Below, one piece after another: positions 9,396 to 19,050 of a stretch of DNA of 64,000 nucleotides. This stretch comes from Pseudomonas monteilii NBRC 103158 = DSM 14164 (GTDB lineage Bacteria > Pseudomonadota > Gammaproteobacteria > Pseudomonadales > Pseudomonadaceae). The notes below the pieces were generated by a model. It saw nothing but the letters and a program-made list of their open reading frames with translations, was not told the DNA's origin and did not search any database. The stretch is taken from assembly GCF_000730605.1 (NCBI RefSeq), contig NZ_BBIS01000025.1:1-64000 (forward strand), read 5' to 3'. Both the position numbers and the translations under genes were made by a program. Numbering within the stretch: position 1 is the first letter of the stretch; each line of letters starts with the position of its first letter.

Positions 9396-10402
9396 GCGCG
9401 TACCGTGATGCGAACAGGGGGAGGGGTGGGGTCATTGCGGTCAGCAATGAAGCTGGTCCAACCCAGGTGAGAGCCATGCTCTGCCCGGAGGCTGAAGGGT
9501 GGTGCTTCCTCGGCGCGCATGCGCAACTCCAGGTCATACGCCCCGACATCCCGAAGCAGAAAATCCACCAGCCGGGTCAGACGGTGGAAGTTGTCACCGC
9601 TGGGGAGGAACTTGCGAAACTGCTGCTGATCCAGACCCGCGACCACAAGGGTGAATTTGCTGCTGCGTGACTCGGTGCTGCCGCCCAACAGGAAGTTATT
9701 GTTGAGCGAGCAGTTGCGTGAGCCCAGGCCATTGCGCTGGGCGTGAGGAATCAGCACCGTGCGCTTCTCGAACTCACGAATGCTGACCTGCTTGAGGTCA
9801 AAACAGTGCGCGATCATGCCGGCCACCATGCCCGGTGAGCGGCTACGGCTGGCGATCATCCCTGCAAAGCCAAGCAGGCGGCTCCAGGGCAGGGGGGTAG
9901 CGCCGCGCAGGGCTGAATCCTCCAGGCCGATCAAGGCAAAGATATAGCGGGAGAAACCGTCCTTCGCACCCGGCTGGAAGCGCCGGTAGTAGCGGTATTT
10001 GCGCCAGCCCTGATGCAGCAGGGTATGCAGGCGATGGTTGAAGAAGTTGAGGTACGCCGGGCGTAAACCGATACCCTGTGCGTGCTCATAGGCGATGGCA
10101 TCAAGGTAATAGGTGGGCAGCGGCGAGTCGGTGCCATGCAGGCCCAGAAAGCTGGCCTGGATGCGGTAGCGATCAGCCTTCAGGTGGTCGGCGCTCAGCA
10201 CATCGGCAACGGGGAAGGACAGTTTCGGTGAAACTTCCAGTCGTAACCGTCGGCGTGTTTCATGGGACAACGGACGCTGTTCCAGATCGTCACCGTACAG
10301 CTGGTGTACCAGTTCAAGAAGCTGAAAGTAAGAATATTGATGAGCATTGCGTAGAATGATGTCGGCTTGTGACCGGCGTATTTCTTCTTCAGAGTTATCC
10401 AT
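9392..10402 (-). CDS. tssG: Type VI secretion baseplate protein TssG
   Basis: TssG is a baseplate wedge subunit that partners with TssF. The 336-aa protein shows the conserved early block NAHQYSYFQLLELVHQLYGD, then LGLHGTDSPLPTYYLDAI (the G-x-x-SPLP-x-Y/H signature) and FFNHRLHTLLHQGWRKYRY. Length and motifs fit the VasB/ImpH family. It is the first gene of the leftward operon tssG-fha-tssJ-tssK. Overlaps between the first three genes point to translational coupling. The ATG at 10402 has only a weak ribosome site. Confidence 0.92.
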   Translation of the reverse strand: MDNSEEEIRRSQADIILRNAHQYSYFQLLELVHQLYGDDLEQRPLSHETRRRLRLEVSPKLSFPVADVLSADHLKADRYRIQASFLGLHGTDSPLPTYYLDAIAYEHAQGIGLRPAYLNFFNHRLHTLLHQGWRKYRYYRRFQPGAKDGFSRYIFALIGLEDSALRGATPLPWSRLLGFAGMIASRSRSPGMVAGMIAHCFDLKQVSIREFEKRTVLIPHAQRNGLGSRNCSLNNNFLLGGSTESRSSKFTLVVAGLDQQQFRKFLPSGDNFHRLTRLVDFLLRDVGAYDLELRMRAEEAPPFSLRAEHGSHLGWTSFIADRNDPTPPPVRITVRA

Positions 10403-10766
10403 TGGGTACTGCTCATTGAGAAAAAACCAATGCCTTCCGTGGCGTTAGTTGTCACGTATTGCAGCGCGTTCCAGGGCTATGCGTTTACTCGCTATGGTTA
10501 AATAGAGTAAGTTCGTTTTGTAGGAAAATTCCTCTGGGTGATGATTTTGATAATCTTGTTGATTGTCTTCTGAGTTTCAGTGTGCTTCAGGAACATGCAC
10601 TTTTAACTGTTTCTCTGTCGACACTGGAAGTGTAAGGAAATGTGTGAAGTCGGCTGTAGAGCACATGCCTCGAGAGAAGCTCTGGCTGAGTGGGATGTGC
10701 GAGAGATCGCACAGGTGCATGTGACGGTTATTTCGAGTTGGTTGGTATGCCAGTGCTCAGTGCGTT
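10403..10766. other. Intergenic region upstream of tssG
   Basis: This 364-bp spacer separates the T6SS operon from the LysR gene and contains no credible gene. It holds the imperfect dyad TGTAGG-N6-CCTCTG (10519-10536) noted upstream of tssF. It also holds a perfect 6-bp inverted repeat GTGCGA-GAGA-TCGCAC (10697-10712) without a T-tract. No clear promoter hexamers could be assigned. Confidence 0.5.
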
Positions 10767-11678
10767 TTAGCGCTCCAGGCTGTACATCCGGCACTCCGCC
10801 AGCAACGCCAGCAGGTTCGGCTCCCGCTCCCGGGCTTTCAGAAACACCACACCGATATGCTGCTGCAAGCGATATTGCGGCTTCAAGGCAATCAACCGGA
10901 CGCGGTTCTCGTATACCGCGGCGATGCGCCCGGGCAGCAGGGCAAAGCCCACCCCCGAGCTGACCATGCTCAGCAATGTGAAGATATCGTTCACCTGCAT
11001 GGCCACCTTCGGTTCAAAGCCGGCCTGCTGGAACACCCGTGCGCCATCGCGGTGGGTGGCGAAGCCCTGGGTCAGGGTAATGAACGTGGAGTCGGCCAGG
11101 TCGGCCAGGTCCACCTCGGCCTGCTCGGCGAAAGGCGAGTCGGTGGGGACCGCGAGGAAGATGTCATCGGAGAACAGCGGCAATTGCTCGCAGGCCGGGT
11201 CGCTGACGCTTTCGTCAAGGGAGACCAGAATGGCCTCCAGTTCGTGGTTCTTCAGGCGCTGCAGCAAGTCGATGTTGGAGCCCAGGGTGAGGTCGATGTT
11301 CAGTTCGCTGCGGCGCAGTTTCAGGCCCATGACCAGCTTGGGCACAGTCTTCACGGTTAGCGAATAGAGTGCGCCCAGGCGGAAGCGCTCAGCATAGAAG
11401 CCGGCGGCCTCACGGGTCTGGCGCACCATCTGCTCAGCGTCCTGGATCAGCTGTCGGGCCTTCTTTTCCAGCACGTAAGCACTTTCCAGCGGGATCAGCT
11501 GGCGGCCTTCGTGCTTGAACAACGGACAGCGCAGGGCGCTTTCCAGTGAGTGGATGGCGCGATGCACACTGACCGCACTGGTGGACAGCTCGGCAGCGGC
11601 GCGGCCGAGGTTGCCGGTGCGCATGAAGGCGAGGAAGGTTTCCAGCTTTTTGAGGGTGAGTTCTTCGTCGATCAGCAT
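10767..11678 (-). CDS. LysR-family transcriptional regulator
   Basis: This 303-aa LysR-type regulator has an N-terminal winged helix-turn-helix (about residues 8-66, TLKKLETFLAFMRTGNLGRA) and a C-terminal effector-binding domain of two alpha/beta lobes. The N-terminus (MLIDEELTLKKLETFL) and the segment HRAIHSLESALRCPLFKHEG resemble, from memory, malonate-utilisation regulators (MdcR) of Pseudomonas. However, no malonate decarboxylase gene is in the window, so the target is unknown. The gene is followed by T6SS genes on the same strand after a long spacer. It follows the HAD phosphatase gene by 16 bp, so the two could be co-transcribed. Confidence 0.85.
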   Translation of the reverse strand: MLIDEELTLKKLETFLAFMRTGNLGRAAAELSTSAVSVHRAIHSLESALRCPLFKHEGRQLIPLESAYVLEKKARQLIQDAEQMVRQTREAAGFYAERFRLGALYSLTVKTVPKLVMGLKLRRSELNIDLTLGSNIDLLQRLKNHELEAILVSLDESVSDPACEQLPLFSDDIFLAVPTDSPFAEQAEVDLADLADSTFITLTQGFATHRDGARVFQQAGFEPKVAMQVNDIFTLLSMVSSGVGFALLPGRIAAVYENRVRLIALKPQYRLQQHIGVVFLKAREREPNLLALLAECRMYSLER

Positions 11679-11694
11679 AGGCGGCCTTGGGCGG

Positions 11695-12351
11695 TCATTG
11701 CATGGATTCGATCAATGCCCACAACGCCGGGTCATCGAAGTCATTCACAACCAGCCTGGCCCCCGCCGCCAGCAATCGCTCCGGCGTCTGCGTCGTGGCC
11801 ACGCCTACGGTGAAGATTCCTGCGCCACTGGCCGCAGCCACGCCTGGTAATGAATCCTCGAAGGCCAGCGCTTGCGCGGCTTCGGCGCCCAGCCGCTGCA
11901 ACCCGGTGAGGTAGGGCAGCGGGTCTGGCTTGGGCCGTGCCAGTTCCTCGGCCACCAGCACATGCGCGAAGCGCTGGCCAAGGCCCATGGCATTCAACAT
12001 GTGCTCGGCATTCAGCCGTGGTGCGTTGGTGACCACGCACATGCCGATGCTGCGCGCCTGGGCATGTGCCAGCAAGCGCAGCAGGCCTGGCATTGGTTCA
12101 AGGGAAGGCGACATGTCGCGGAACAGCGCTTCCTTGCGGTCGGCCAGCGCCTTGCACTGTTCGGCGCTGGCGTCGCTGAACAGCTCGGCGAACAGCTCGC
12201 CGTTGGCGCGGCCGCTGACCTGGGCATCGAACTGCGCCTGGCTAAGCTCGCGGCCATCGTGCTCACGCAGCAGCTGGCGAAAGGCTTGCAGGTGCAGGGT
12301 ATCGGTGTCGGTGAGGGTTCCGTCGAGGTCGAACAGCAGGGCGGTCAGCAT
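11695..12351 (-). CDS. HAD-superfamily phosphatase (subclass IA)
   Basis: This 218-aa protein is a haloacid-dehalogenase-type hydrolase of the beta-phosphoglucomutase/phosphoglycolate phosphatase group, probably cytosolic. The motifs are intact: motif I FDLDGTLTDTD with the nucleophile Asp8 and acid/base Asp10, motif II VTNAPR, and motifs III/IV KPDPLPYL...AFEDSLPGV. A helical cap (about residues 17-85) follows motif I. The substrate cannot be named from sequence. It is divergent from lexA2; about 90 bp separates the two starts and contains the LexA2 operator, so SOS control of this gene is possible but not shown. Confidence 0.88.
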   Translation of the reverse strand: MLTALLFDLDGTLTDTDTLHLQAFRQLLREHDGRELSQAQFDAQVSGRANGELFAELFSDASAEQCKALADRKEALFRDMSPSLEPMPGLLRLLAHAQARSIGMCVVTNAPRLNAEHMLNAMGLGQRFAHVLVAEELARPKPDPLPYLTGLQRLGAEAAQALAFEDSLPGVAAASGAGIFTVGVATTQTPERLLAAGARLVVNDFDDPALWALIESMQ

Positions 12352-12436
12352 GAGATATCCAGATCAAAAAACACAAGCCAGGGGATCATAACCAAAGCTT
12401 GCGACAAAGGGGGCTGTTCAGCGCGCCCCGAAAAGA

Positions 12437-12448
12437 GTACAAATGTGC
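12437..12448 (+). promoter_or_regulatory. LexA2-type SOS operator (GTAC-N4-GTGC)
   Basis: The sequence GTACAAATGTGC matches the GTAC-N4-GTGC motif described for P. putida LexA2, which differs from the usual Pseudomonas/E. coli SOS box. It overlaps the ATG at 12443 and ends 3 bases before the ATG at 12452. Repressor bound here would block initiation or early elongation of the lexA2-imuA-imuB-dnaE2 transcript. Confidence 0.8.
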
Positions 12449-13060
12449 TCCATGGACAATCTAACCCCCAAACGCCGCGCCATTTTCGAATTCATTCGTG
12501 AGCGCATTGCCGACCATGGCCAGCCGCCAAGCCTGGCTGATATCGCCACGCGCTTCGGTTTTGCCTCGCGCAGCGTCGCGCGCAAGCACATCACTGCCCT
12601 GTGCCAGGCCGGCTACATTGATGTCACGCCGAACCAGGCGCGGGGCATCCGCCTGGCTGAACCGTTGCGCCGGCCAGAAATCCTCGAAGTACCGGTGCTG
12701 GGCCAGGTGGCGGCAGGTGCCCCCATCGGCCCAGACCTGGGCATTCACGAACAATTGCTGCTCGACCCCAGCCTGTTCCGCCGTACACCGGATTACCTGC
12801 TGAAGGTGCGTGGCGACTCAATGATCGACGACGGCATTTTCGACGGTGATCTGGTCGGCATTCTTCAGCAGGCCGACGCCCGCGATGGCCAGATCGTGGT
12901 TGCGCGCCTTGACGGTGAAGTCACCATCAAGCGCCTGCAACGCAAAGGCAGCCATTACCGGCTGTTGCCGCGCAACCCGGCCTACGCGCCCATCGATGTG
13001 AAGCCTGACCAGGAGTTCTTCATCGAAGGCGTGTTCTGCGGCTTGCTGAGGCGTGACTGA
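12443..13060 (+). CDS. lexA2: LexA2 repressor, autoregulator of the mutagenesis cassette
   Basis: This is an SOS repressor that self-cleaves when RecA is activated by DNA damage. The 205-aa protein has an N-terminal winged helix-turn-helix (about residues 7-70, LTPKRRAIFEFIRERIADHG) and a C-terminal S24 peptidase domain. The cleavage site is a variant Ala-Ala/Ala-Gly region, GQVAAGAPIGP. The catalytic Ser is in VRGDSMIDDGI and the Lys in DGEVTIKRL. The ATG at 12443 has AAAGAG 5 bases upstream; the ATG at 12452 (MDNLTPKRR) is the alternative. The stop overlaps imuA (TGATG). It differs from canonical LexA in operator and location, which fits the second lexA of P. putida and Xanthomonas. Confidence 0.92.
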   Translation: MCSMDNLTPKRRAIFEFIRERIADHGQPPSLADIATRFGFASRSVARKHITALCQAGYIDVTPNQARGIRLAEPLRRPEILEVPVLGQVAAGAPIGPDLGIHEQLLLDPSLFRRTPDYLLKVRGDSMIDDGIFDGDLVGILQQADARDGQIVVARLDGEVTIKRLQRKGSHYRLLPRNPAYAPIDVKPDQEFFIEGVFCGLLRRD

Positions 13061-13680
13061 TGGGCGCGGTGGTCGACCTCGACAGGCTGCTCGACCAGCG
13101 CCGGGTATGGCGCGGGCGGCAGGCCCAGGCGCGGCCACTCGGGTTGCAGCCCACCGGCCATACGGCCCTTGACGAGCGCTTGCCGGAAGGCGGCTGGCCA
13201 GTGGCCGCACTTAGCGAGCTGTTGCTGGCCAGCCCCGGTTGTGGCGAATTGCAGTTGCTGTGGCCAACCCTGGCCCGGCTAAGCGCTGACGCCAGCCGCG
13301 TGGTGCTGGTGGCACCGCCGTTCATTCCGTATGCACCGGCCTGGCAGGCGGCGGGGGTGGACTTGCGCTGGCTGGTACAGGTGGATGCCGAACCCGCCGA
13401 TGCCCTGTGGGCCGCCGAACAGTGCCTACGCTCGGGCAGTTGTGCGGCGGTGCTATGCTGGCCGGAACGTGCCGATGACCGCGCCCTGAGGCGCTTGCAG
13501 GTGGCCGCCGAAACCGGTCAGGCACTGGCATTCGCCTGCAGGCCGCAGCAGGCGGCGTACAACCCTTCACCTGCAGCGCTGCGCATTGCCGTTGACACGC
13601 GCCCGGCGCAATGGCGTGTGCTGAAGAGCCGTGGCGGCATACCGCCAGCGCTGCCCATCGCCTGCCCGGGCCGGGGCTGA
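13060..13680 (+). CDS. imuA: Translesion synthesis accessory protein ImuA
   Basis: ImuA is a RecA/SulA-like protein of the ImuA-ImuB-DnaE2 mutasome, needed for damage-induced mutagenesis. The 206-aa protein contains the family pattern TGHTALDERLPEGGWPVAAL...ELLL near residues 28-50, in the position of the RecA ATP-binding fold. A classical GxxxxGKT loop is not evident, as is usual in this group. It starts on the lexA2 stop (TGATG) and ends 6 bp before imuB. SOS control through the operator at 12437 is inferred from operon structure. Confidence 0.88.
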   Translation: MGAVVDLDRLLDQRRVWRGRQAQARPLGLQPTGHTALDERLPEGGWPVAALSELLLASPGCGELQLLWPTLARLSADASRVVLVAPPFIPYAPAWQAAGVDLRWLVQVDAEPADALWAAEQCLRSGSCAAVLCWPERADDRALRRLQVAAETGQALAFACRPQQAAYNPSPAALRIAVDTRPAQWRVLKSRGGIPPALPIACPGRG

Positions 13681-13686
13681 TGCACC

Positions 13687-15105
13687 ATGCTCTGGGCCTG
13701 CATCCTGCTGCCGCAGCTGGCGCTGGACACCGTCCTGCGTGAGCGTGACGACCCTGATACGCCTCTGGTGCTTGTTGGCGGGCCTACCCAGCGGCGTGTG
13801 GTGCAGGCCGTCAATCCGGCGGCCGCTGCACTTGGCTTGCGGGCCGGGCAAACCCTGACCGCAGCGCGTGCCCTGGCGGATGGCTTCATCTGTGTCGAAA
13901 GCGACCCCAAGCGCATCGAGCAGGTGCAGCAGTTGCTGGCGGCCTGGGCCTACCGTTTCAGCGCCCAGGTCAGCGTGCATTACCCTCGGGCGCTGTTGTT
14001 GGAAGTAGGCTCCAGCCTGCAACTGTTCGGCCCGTGGCCCTTGTTCGAGGCGCGTCTGCGCCAGGAGCTGGTAGACCTGGGCTTGCGCCAACGCATCGTC
14101 CTGGCCAGCAACCCGGTGGCGGCACGTATGCTCGCCAATGGCCACGACGGTTTGGCGGTGAGCGATGCCCAAGCAACTCGCGCAGCATTGCTGGCCATGC
14201 CCATCACGCGAATCGGCTTGCCGGCAGAGGCTGCCGAAGCCTTTGCCCGCATGGGCTTGCGTCAGCTGGGCCAGGTACTGGCCTTGCCGCGCGATACCTT
14301 GGCCAGGCGCTTTCCGGCCCAGGTACAGCTGCACCTCGACCAGTTGCTCGGCCTGCGCAACCTGGGGCTGGACTTCTACCAGCCACCGGACCGTTTCGAA
14401 ACCCGGCTGGAACTGAATTTCGACGTTGAATCACACCAGGCGCTGCTGTTCCCGCTGCGGCGCATGCTCAACGATCTGGCGGCATTTCTCGCCGGGCGCG
14501 ACTGTGGCGTACAGCGCTTTTGCCTGCATCTGGAGCATGCCGAAGGGCCGGATACCCTGCTCAAGGTGGGCCTGCTGGCGGCTGAGCGCGATGCTGCGAT
14601 GCTGTTCGAGCTGGCCCGTGGGCGCCTGGAGCCACTGCGTATACCTGCACCGGTGCGCAACCTGCGGTTGGTCGCCGAAGACCTGCCGCCCTTCGTGCCG
14701 CAGCATCAGCCGTTGTTCGACCCGCGTGCTCAACAGGCGCAGCCCTGGGCGCAATTGCGTGAGCGGCTGCGCGCCCGCCTGGGTGATGAGGCCGTCAAGG
14801 GGCTGAGCGCGGCTGCAGATCACCGTCCTGAATGCGCCTGGCAACTGGCAGAGCAGGGCGTACAAGGCAACATGCCGGTTGCCCCGGGCAGCCGCCCAGG
14901 TTGGCTACTGCCTGCACCGATGGCGCTGGATGATGCCGGCTATCGGTTGCAGGGCCATGCCGAACGCATCGAATCGGGCTGGTGGGATGGCGGCGATGTG
15001 CGCCGCGACTACTACCGCATCGAAACCCGTGAGGGCCTGCGTGGCTGGGCCTACCGCGACCTGGGCCAGGCCGGCCCGCTGTGGTTGCAGGGCTGGTTTG
15101 CATGA
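13687..15105 (+). CDS. imuB: ImuB, inactive Y-family polymerase homologue
   Basis: ImuB is the hub of the mutasome: a Y-family polymerase fold that links DnaE2 and ImuA to the sliding clamp without catalysing synthesis itself. The 472-aa protein has the Y-family layout but lacks the acidic residues of the active site. The Pol IV-type D-x-D motif I is replaced by [10 protein letters not shown], and the S-x-DE motif by [14 protein letters not shown] helix-hairpin-helix-like stretch ([20 protein letters not shown]) is visible near residue 195. Its stop overlaps the dnaE2 start by 4 bases (ATGA), so the two proteins are probably made in step. Confidence 0.92.
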   Translation: MLWACILLPQLALDTVLRERDDPDTPLVLVGGPTQRRVVQAVNPAAAALGLRAGQTLTAARALADGFICVESDPKRIEQVQQLLAAWAYRFSAQVSVHYPRALLLEVGSSLQLFGPWPLFEARLRQELVDLGLRQRIVLASNPVAARMLANGHDGLAVSDAQATRAALLAMPITRIGLPAEAAEAFARMGLRQLGQVLALPRDTLARRFPAQVQLHLDQLLGLRNLGLDFYQPPDRFETRLELNFDVESHQALLFPLRRMLNDLAAFLAGRDCGVQRFCLHLEHAEGPDTLLKVGLLAAERDAAMLFELARGRLEPLRIPAPVRNLRLVAEDLPPFVPQHQPLFDPRAQQAQPWAQLRERLRARLGDEAVKGLSAAADHRPECAWQLAEQGVQGNMPVAPGSRPGWLLPAPMALDDAGYRLQGHAERIESGWWDGGDVRRDYYRIETREGLRGWAYRDLGQAGPLWLQGWFA

Positions 15106-18100
15106 GCACGCCGGGTTATGCCGAGCTGCATTGCTTGTCCAACTTCAGCTTCCAGCGCGGAGCATCGAGTGCCGAGGAGCTGTTCCGCCGTGCAGCTGAA
15201 CAGGGTTACCAGGCGTTGGCGATCACGGACGAATGTACCCTGGCCGGTATCGTGCGCGCCTGGCAGGCCGCCAAGGCGCATGGGTTGCGGCTGATCGTCG
15301 GCAGCGAGGTGCAGTTGCACGACGGCCCCAAACTGGTGCTGCTGGTCGAAAACCTGGCCGGCTACCAGAACCTGTGCGCACTGATCACCCGTGCCCGTCG
15401 GCGGGCAGAAAAGGGTGAATACCAGCTTTTTCGTGACGACCTGCAGCTGCACGGTCAGGGCCTGCTGGCCTTGTGGGTGGCCGATGACAGTGACGATACG
15501 GCCACCGGCGAGTGGCTGCGCGGTGTGTTCGATGAGCGCCTGTGGCTGGCGGTGCACCTGCACCGTGGCCACGACGATGCCATGCGCCTGCAACGCTTGC
15601 GGGCACTGGCGGCCGATGTGGGGATCCGCGCCGTGGCATGTGGCGACGTGCACATGCATGTGCGCGGCCGCCGTGCCTTGCAGGACTGCATGACTGCCAT
15701 CCGCCAGCATTGCCAGGTGGCCGAAGCCGGGCGTTTTCTGTTTGCCAATGGCGAGCGGCACTTGCGTAGCCTGGCGCAACTGGGCGAGCTGTACCCGTTC
15801 GACCTGTTGGCCGAAACCCTGGCCATTGCCCAGCGCTGCCAATTCGACCTCAGCGAGTTGAAGTACCAGTACCCCCGCGAATTAGTGCCCCAGGGCCACA
15901 CCCCGGCAAGCTGGTTGCACGCGCTGTGCGAGCAGGGCCTGCCGTTGCGCTGGCCGCAGGGGCCCAGTGACAAGGTACGTGATGTGCTGGCCAAGGAACT
16001 GGCGCTGATCGAAGCGCTGGGTTACGAGAGTTACTTCCTGACCGTGCACGACATCGTCGCCTTCGCCCGCAGCCAGCGCATTTTGTGCCAAGGGCGTGGC
16101 TCTGCTGCCAACTCGGTGGTGTGTTTCGTGCTGGGCATTACCGAGCTCGACCCCATGGAGCACCACCTGTTGTTCGAGCGTTTCCTGTCGCGCGAGCGCA
16201 ACGAGCCACCCGATATCGACGTGGACTTCGAGCACGACCGGCGCGAAGAAGTGATCCAGTATGTGTTCCGCCGCTATGGCCGGCACCGTGCCGCGCTGAC
16301 TGCGGTGGTCAACACTTATCATGCAGCGGGTGCGGTACGGGATGTGGCGCGGGTGCTGGGTTTGCCAATGGATCAGGTGGATGCCCTGGCCAAATGCTGT
16401 GGCCGCTGGAGCGACCGCATACCCGACGACCAGCGACTGGCAGAAGCCGGCTTCGAGGCCGGCAGCCCTTCGTTGCGCCGGGTGCTGGTGCTGGCGGGTG
16501 AGCTGATCGGCTTCCCTCGGCACCTGTCGCAGCACCCGGGTGGTTTCGTCATTTCCCAGCAGCCGCTCGACCAGCTGGTGCCGGTGGAGAATGCGGCAAT
16601 GGCGGAACGCACGGTGATCCAGTGGGACAAGGACGACCTGGACATGGTCGGCTTGCTCAAAGTCGACGTGCTGGCGCTGGGTATGCTCAGTGCCTTGCGC
16701 CGTTGCTTCGACCTGCTGCAACGCCACCGTGGCCGGCAGCTGACCTTGGCGACCATCCCCAGCGAATGCCCGGCCACCTACGCGATGATCAGCCGCGCCG
16801 AGACCATGGGGGTGTTCCAGATCGAGTCGCGTGCGCAGATGGCCATGCTGCCTCGGCTGCGGCCCCGAACGTTCTATGACCTGGTCATCGAAGTGGCCAT
16901 TGTCCGCCCCGGGCCGATCCAGGGTGACATGGTGCACCCCTACTTGCGCCGGCGCCTGAAGCAGGAGCCCGTGACCTACCCGTCGCCGCAGCTCAAGGCA
17001 GTCTTCGCACGGACCTTGGGCGTGCCATTGTTTCAGGAGCAGGTGATGGAACTGGCCATGGTCGCAGCCGACTACACGCCGGGCGAGGCCGACCAGCTAC
17101 GTCGCAGCATGGCGGCCTGGAAACGCCACGGTGGCCTGGAGCCGCACCGCGAACGGCTGGTGCAAGGCATGCTGCGCAATGGTTACGAACTGGCGTTCGC
17201 TGAGCGCATCTTCGAGCAGATCAAGGGCTTTGGCAGTTATGGTTTCCCGGAGTCGCACGCGGCCAGTTTTGCCTTGCTGTGTTATGCCAGCAGCTGGCTG
17301 AAGTGCCACGAGCCGGCAATCTTCACCTGCGCGCTGGTCAACAGCTGGCCCATGGGCTTCTACAGCCCGGACCAGTTGCTGCAGGAGGCGCGCCGCCAAG
17401 GTATCGAGGTGCGCCCCGTCGACGTTTGCCACAGCGACTGGGACTGCACCCTCGAACCTGATGCTCAAGGTGCGTTGGCCATTCGCATGGGCTTGCGGCT
17501 GGTGCGTGGCCTGGCCGAAGCCGATGCCAGGCGCGTGCAGCAGGCGAGGGCGCAACGGCCGTGGCGCGACGTCGAAGACCTTTGCCTGCGTGCTGGCCTC
17601 GACCAACGCGCCCGTGCCCGTCTGGCTGATGGCGGGGCGTTGCGTACCTTGGCCAGCGACCGCCATCAGGCACGCTGGCAGGTGGCGGCGGTGCAGCCGC
17701 AGTTGCCCTTGTTCGCAGAGGTGGAAGCGGCGCCTGAAGCCGCAGTTGATTTGCCTGTGCCAAGCGTGGGTGAGGACCTGATGGCCGATTACCAAACCTT
17801 GGGCACCACGCTCGGGCCGCATCCGCTGGCCTTGTTACGTTCACGCCTGAGGGCGTTGGGGTGTCGCAGTTCGAGTGAGCTGCAAGGTGTCGCGCATGGC
17901 GACACGATTGCCGTAGCCGGGTTGGTAGTCGGTCGCCAGCGGCCGCAGACTGCCAGTGGCGTCACCTTCGTCACACTGGAGGATGAGCACGGGATGGTCA
18001 ACGTGGTCGTGTGGCGGGAGCTTGCCGAGCGGCAACGGCGGGCGCTGGTGGGGTCGCAGCTATTGAAGGTCAGTGGGCGGCTGGAGCAGGAGGAGGGCGT

Positions 18101-18182
18101 GAGGCACCTGATTGCGCGGCGACTGGAGGATGTGAGCCCATTGTTGCAGGGGCTGGATGTGCGCAGCCGCGACTTCCATTAA
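15102..18182 (+). CDS. dnaE2: Error-prone DNA polymerase DnaE2
   Basis: DnaE2 is the C-family polymerase that performs error-prone lesion bypass with ImuA and ImuB. The product is about 1026 aa from the coupled ATG at 15102; the open frame extends 7 codons further upstream inside imuB. Visible domains are the N-terminal PHP domain ([21 protein letters not shown]), the palm with the catalytic [14 protein letters not shown] motif, the GRGSAANS fingers segment, and a C-terminal OB-fold ([20 protein letters not shown]). Length and the missing C-terminal replicative tail separate it from DnaE1. It is the last gene of the SOS operon. Confidence 0.95.
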   Translation: MSTPGYAELHCLSNFSFQRGASSAEELFRRAAEQGYQALAITDECTLAGIVRAWQAAKAHGLRLIVGSEVQLHDGPKLVLLVENLAGYQNLCALITRARRRAEKGEYQLFRDDLQLHGQGLLALWVADDSDDTATGEWLRGVFDERLWLAVHLHRGHDDAMRLQRLRALAADVGIRAVACGDVHMHVRGRRALQDCMTAIRQHCQVAEAGRFLFANGERHLRSLAQLGELYPFDLLAETLAIAQRCQFDLSELKYQYPRELVPQGHTPASWLHALCEQGLPLRWPQGPSDKVRDVLAKELALIEALGYESYFLTVHDIVAFARSQRILCQGRGSAANSVVCFVLGITELDPMEHHLLFERFLSRERNEPPDIDVDFEHDRREEVIQYVFRRYGRHRAALTAVVNTYHAAGAVRDVARVLGLPMDQVDALAKCCGRWSDRIPDDQRLAEAGFEAGSPSLRRVLVLAGELIGFPRHLSQHPGGFVISQQPLDQLVPVENAAMAERTVIQWDKDDLDMVGLLKVDVLALGMLSALRRCFDLLQRHRGRQLTLATIPSECPATYAMISRAETMGVFQIESRAQMAMLPRLRPRTFYDLVIEVAIVRPGPIQGDMVHPYLRRRLKQEPVTYPSPQLKAVFARTLGVPLFQEQVMELAMVAADYTPGEADQLRRSMAAWKRHGGLEPHRERLVQGMLRNGYELAFAERIFEQIKGFGSYGFPESHAASFALLCYASSWLKCHEPAIFTCALVNSWPMGFYSPDQLLQEARRQGIEVRPVDVCHSDWDCTLEPDAQGALAIRMGLRLVRGLAEADARRVQQARAQRPWRDVEDLCLRAGLDQRARARLADGGALRTLASDRHQARWQVAAVQPQLPLFAEVEAAPEAAVDLPVPSVGEDLMADYQTLGTTLGPHPLALLRSRLRALGCRSSSELQGVAHGDTIAVAGLVVGRQRPQTASGVTFVTLEDEHGMVNVVVWRELAERQRRALVGSQLLKVSGRLEQEEGVRHLIARRLEDVSPLLQGLDVRSRDFH

Positions 18183-18186
18183 ATGA

Positions 18187-18209
18187 TTGGGGCCGCAAAG
18201 CAACCCCAA
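18187..18209. terminator. Convergent terminator-like hairpin after dnaE2
   Basis: TTGGGG and CCCCAA arms enclose an 11-base loop between the dnaE2 stop and the convergent aldo/keto reductase stop. The loop (CCGCAAAGCAA) looks like a decayed form of the GGGGCCGCAAAGCGGCCCC hairpins used as terminators elsewhere in this genome. There is no T-tract. Confidence 0.4.
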
Positions 18210-18228
18210 GATGCTCAAGACTGGGTGC

Positions 18229-19050
18229 TTATACCATCGCCAACCGCTGCTTGCGCGTCGGTGCCGGGAACGCCCGGTCTATCGCTCGCAGGTCTTCACT
18301 GTTCAAGGTCAATAAACCCGCAGCAGCATTCAGCCGCACATGCTCAGGTGTCACGGCTTTGGGGATGGCGATCACCCCGTCGTTGCGGGTCACCCAGGCC
18401 AGGCTGACCTGGGCCGGTGTAGCACCATGGCGCTCGGCGATTTCTGCCAGCACGGGGTGCTGCAACAAGCGCCCGGCCTGAGCCAGCGGGCAGTAGGCCA
18501 TGATCGGCAGCGCACGTTTTTCGCACCACGGCAGCAGGTCGAACTCGATGCCACGCTGAGCCGGGTTGTACAGCACCTGGTTGGTGGTACAGTCAGGGCT
18601 GTGCAGTTCGCGCAGGTCGTCTACGTCGAAATTGGACACGCCCCAGCGCTTGATCTTGCCTTGCTCGCGCAAGCGCTCGAATGCATCGACCGTTTCTTCC
18701 AGCGGGTGCTGGCCACGCCAGTGCAGCAGGTACAGGTCAATGCAGTCGGTCCCCAAACGCGTGAGGCTGCGCTCGCAGGCAGCTGCCATGCCGCGTGAGC
18801 TGGCATTGTGCGGGTACACCTTGCTGACCAGAAACACCTGGTCGCGGCGCCCCGCAATGGCCTGGCCAACCACTGTTTCTGCACCGCCTTCGGCATACAT
18901 CTCTGCCGTGTCGAGCAGGGTCAGGCCCAGCTCGATGCCCTGTTGCAAGGCCGCCACTTCTGCAGCTTTGCGGCCAGGGTCTTCCCCCATATACCAGGTG
19001 CCTTGGCCAATGGCCGGAACGCTCGAACCTGCCAGTTTCACGTAACGCAT
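18229..19050 (-). CDS. Aldo/keto reductase
   Basis: This 273-aa NAD(P)H-dependent aldehyde/ketone reductase has a TIM-barrel fold and is cytosolic. The catalytic tetrad positions are present: Asp and Tyr in LLDTAEMYAEGG, Lys in FLVSKVYP, and His in DLYLLHWRG. The cofactor-binding C-terminal block IAIPKAVTPEHVRLNAAA is intact. The substrate cannot be assigned. The start overlaps the end of the upstream LysR gene by 13 bases in another frame, so the pair is co-transcribed and the regulator probably controls this gene or itself. Confidence 0.9.
   Translation of the reverse strand: MRYVKLAGSSVPAIGQGTWYMGEDPGRKAAEVAALQQGIELGLTLLDTAEMYAEGGAETVVGQAIAGRRDQVFLVSKVYPHNASSRGMAAACERSLTRLGTDCIDLYLLHWRGQHPLEETVDAFERLREQGKIKRWGVSNFDVDDLRELHSPDCTTNQVLYNPAQRGIEFDLLPWCEKRALPIMAYCPLAQAGRLLQHPVLAEIAERHGATPAQVSLAWVTRNDGVIAIPKAVTPEHVRLNAAAGLLTLNSEDLRAIDRAFPAPTRKQRLAMV

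Noticed and set aside
10697..10712. GTGCGA-GAGA-TCGCAC inverted repeat as a terminator
   Set aside because: No T-tract and it lies between two leftward genes without clear relation to either; could be an operator but evidence is thin.
10603..10794. 63-codon minus-strand frame upstream of tssG
   Set aside because: Overlaps the end of the LysR gene, no ribosome site or family likeness.
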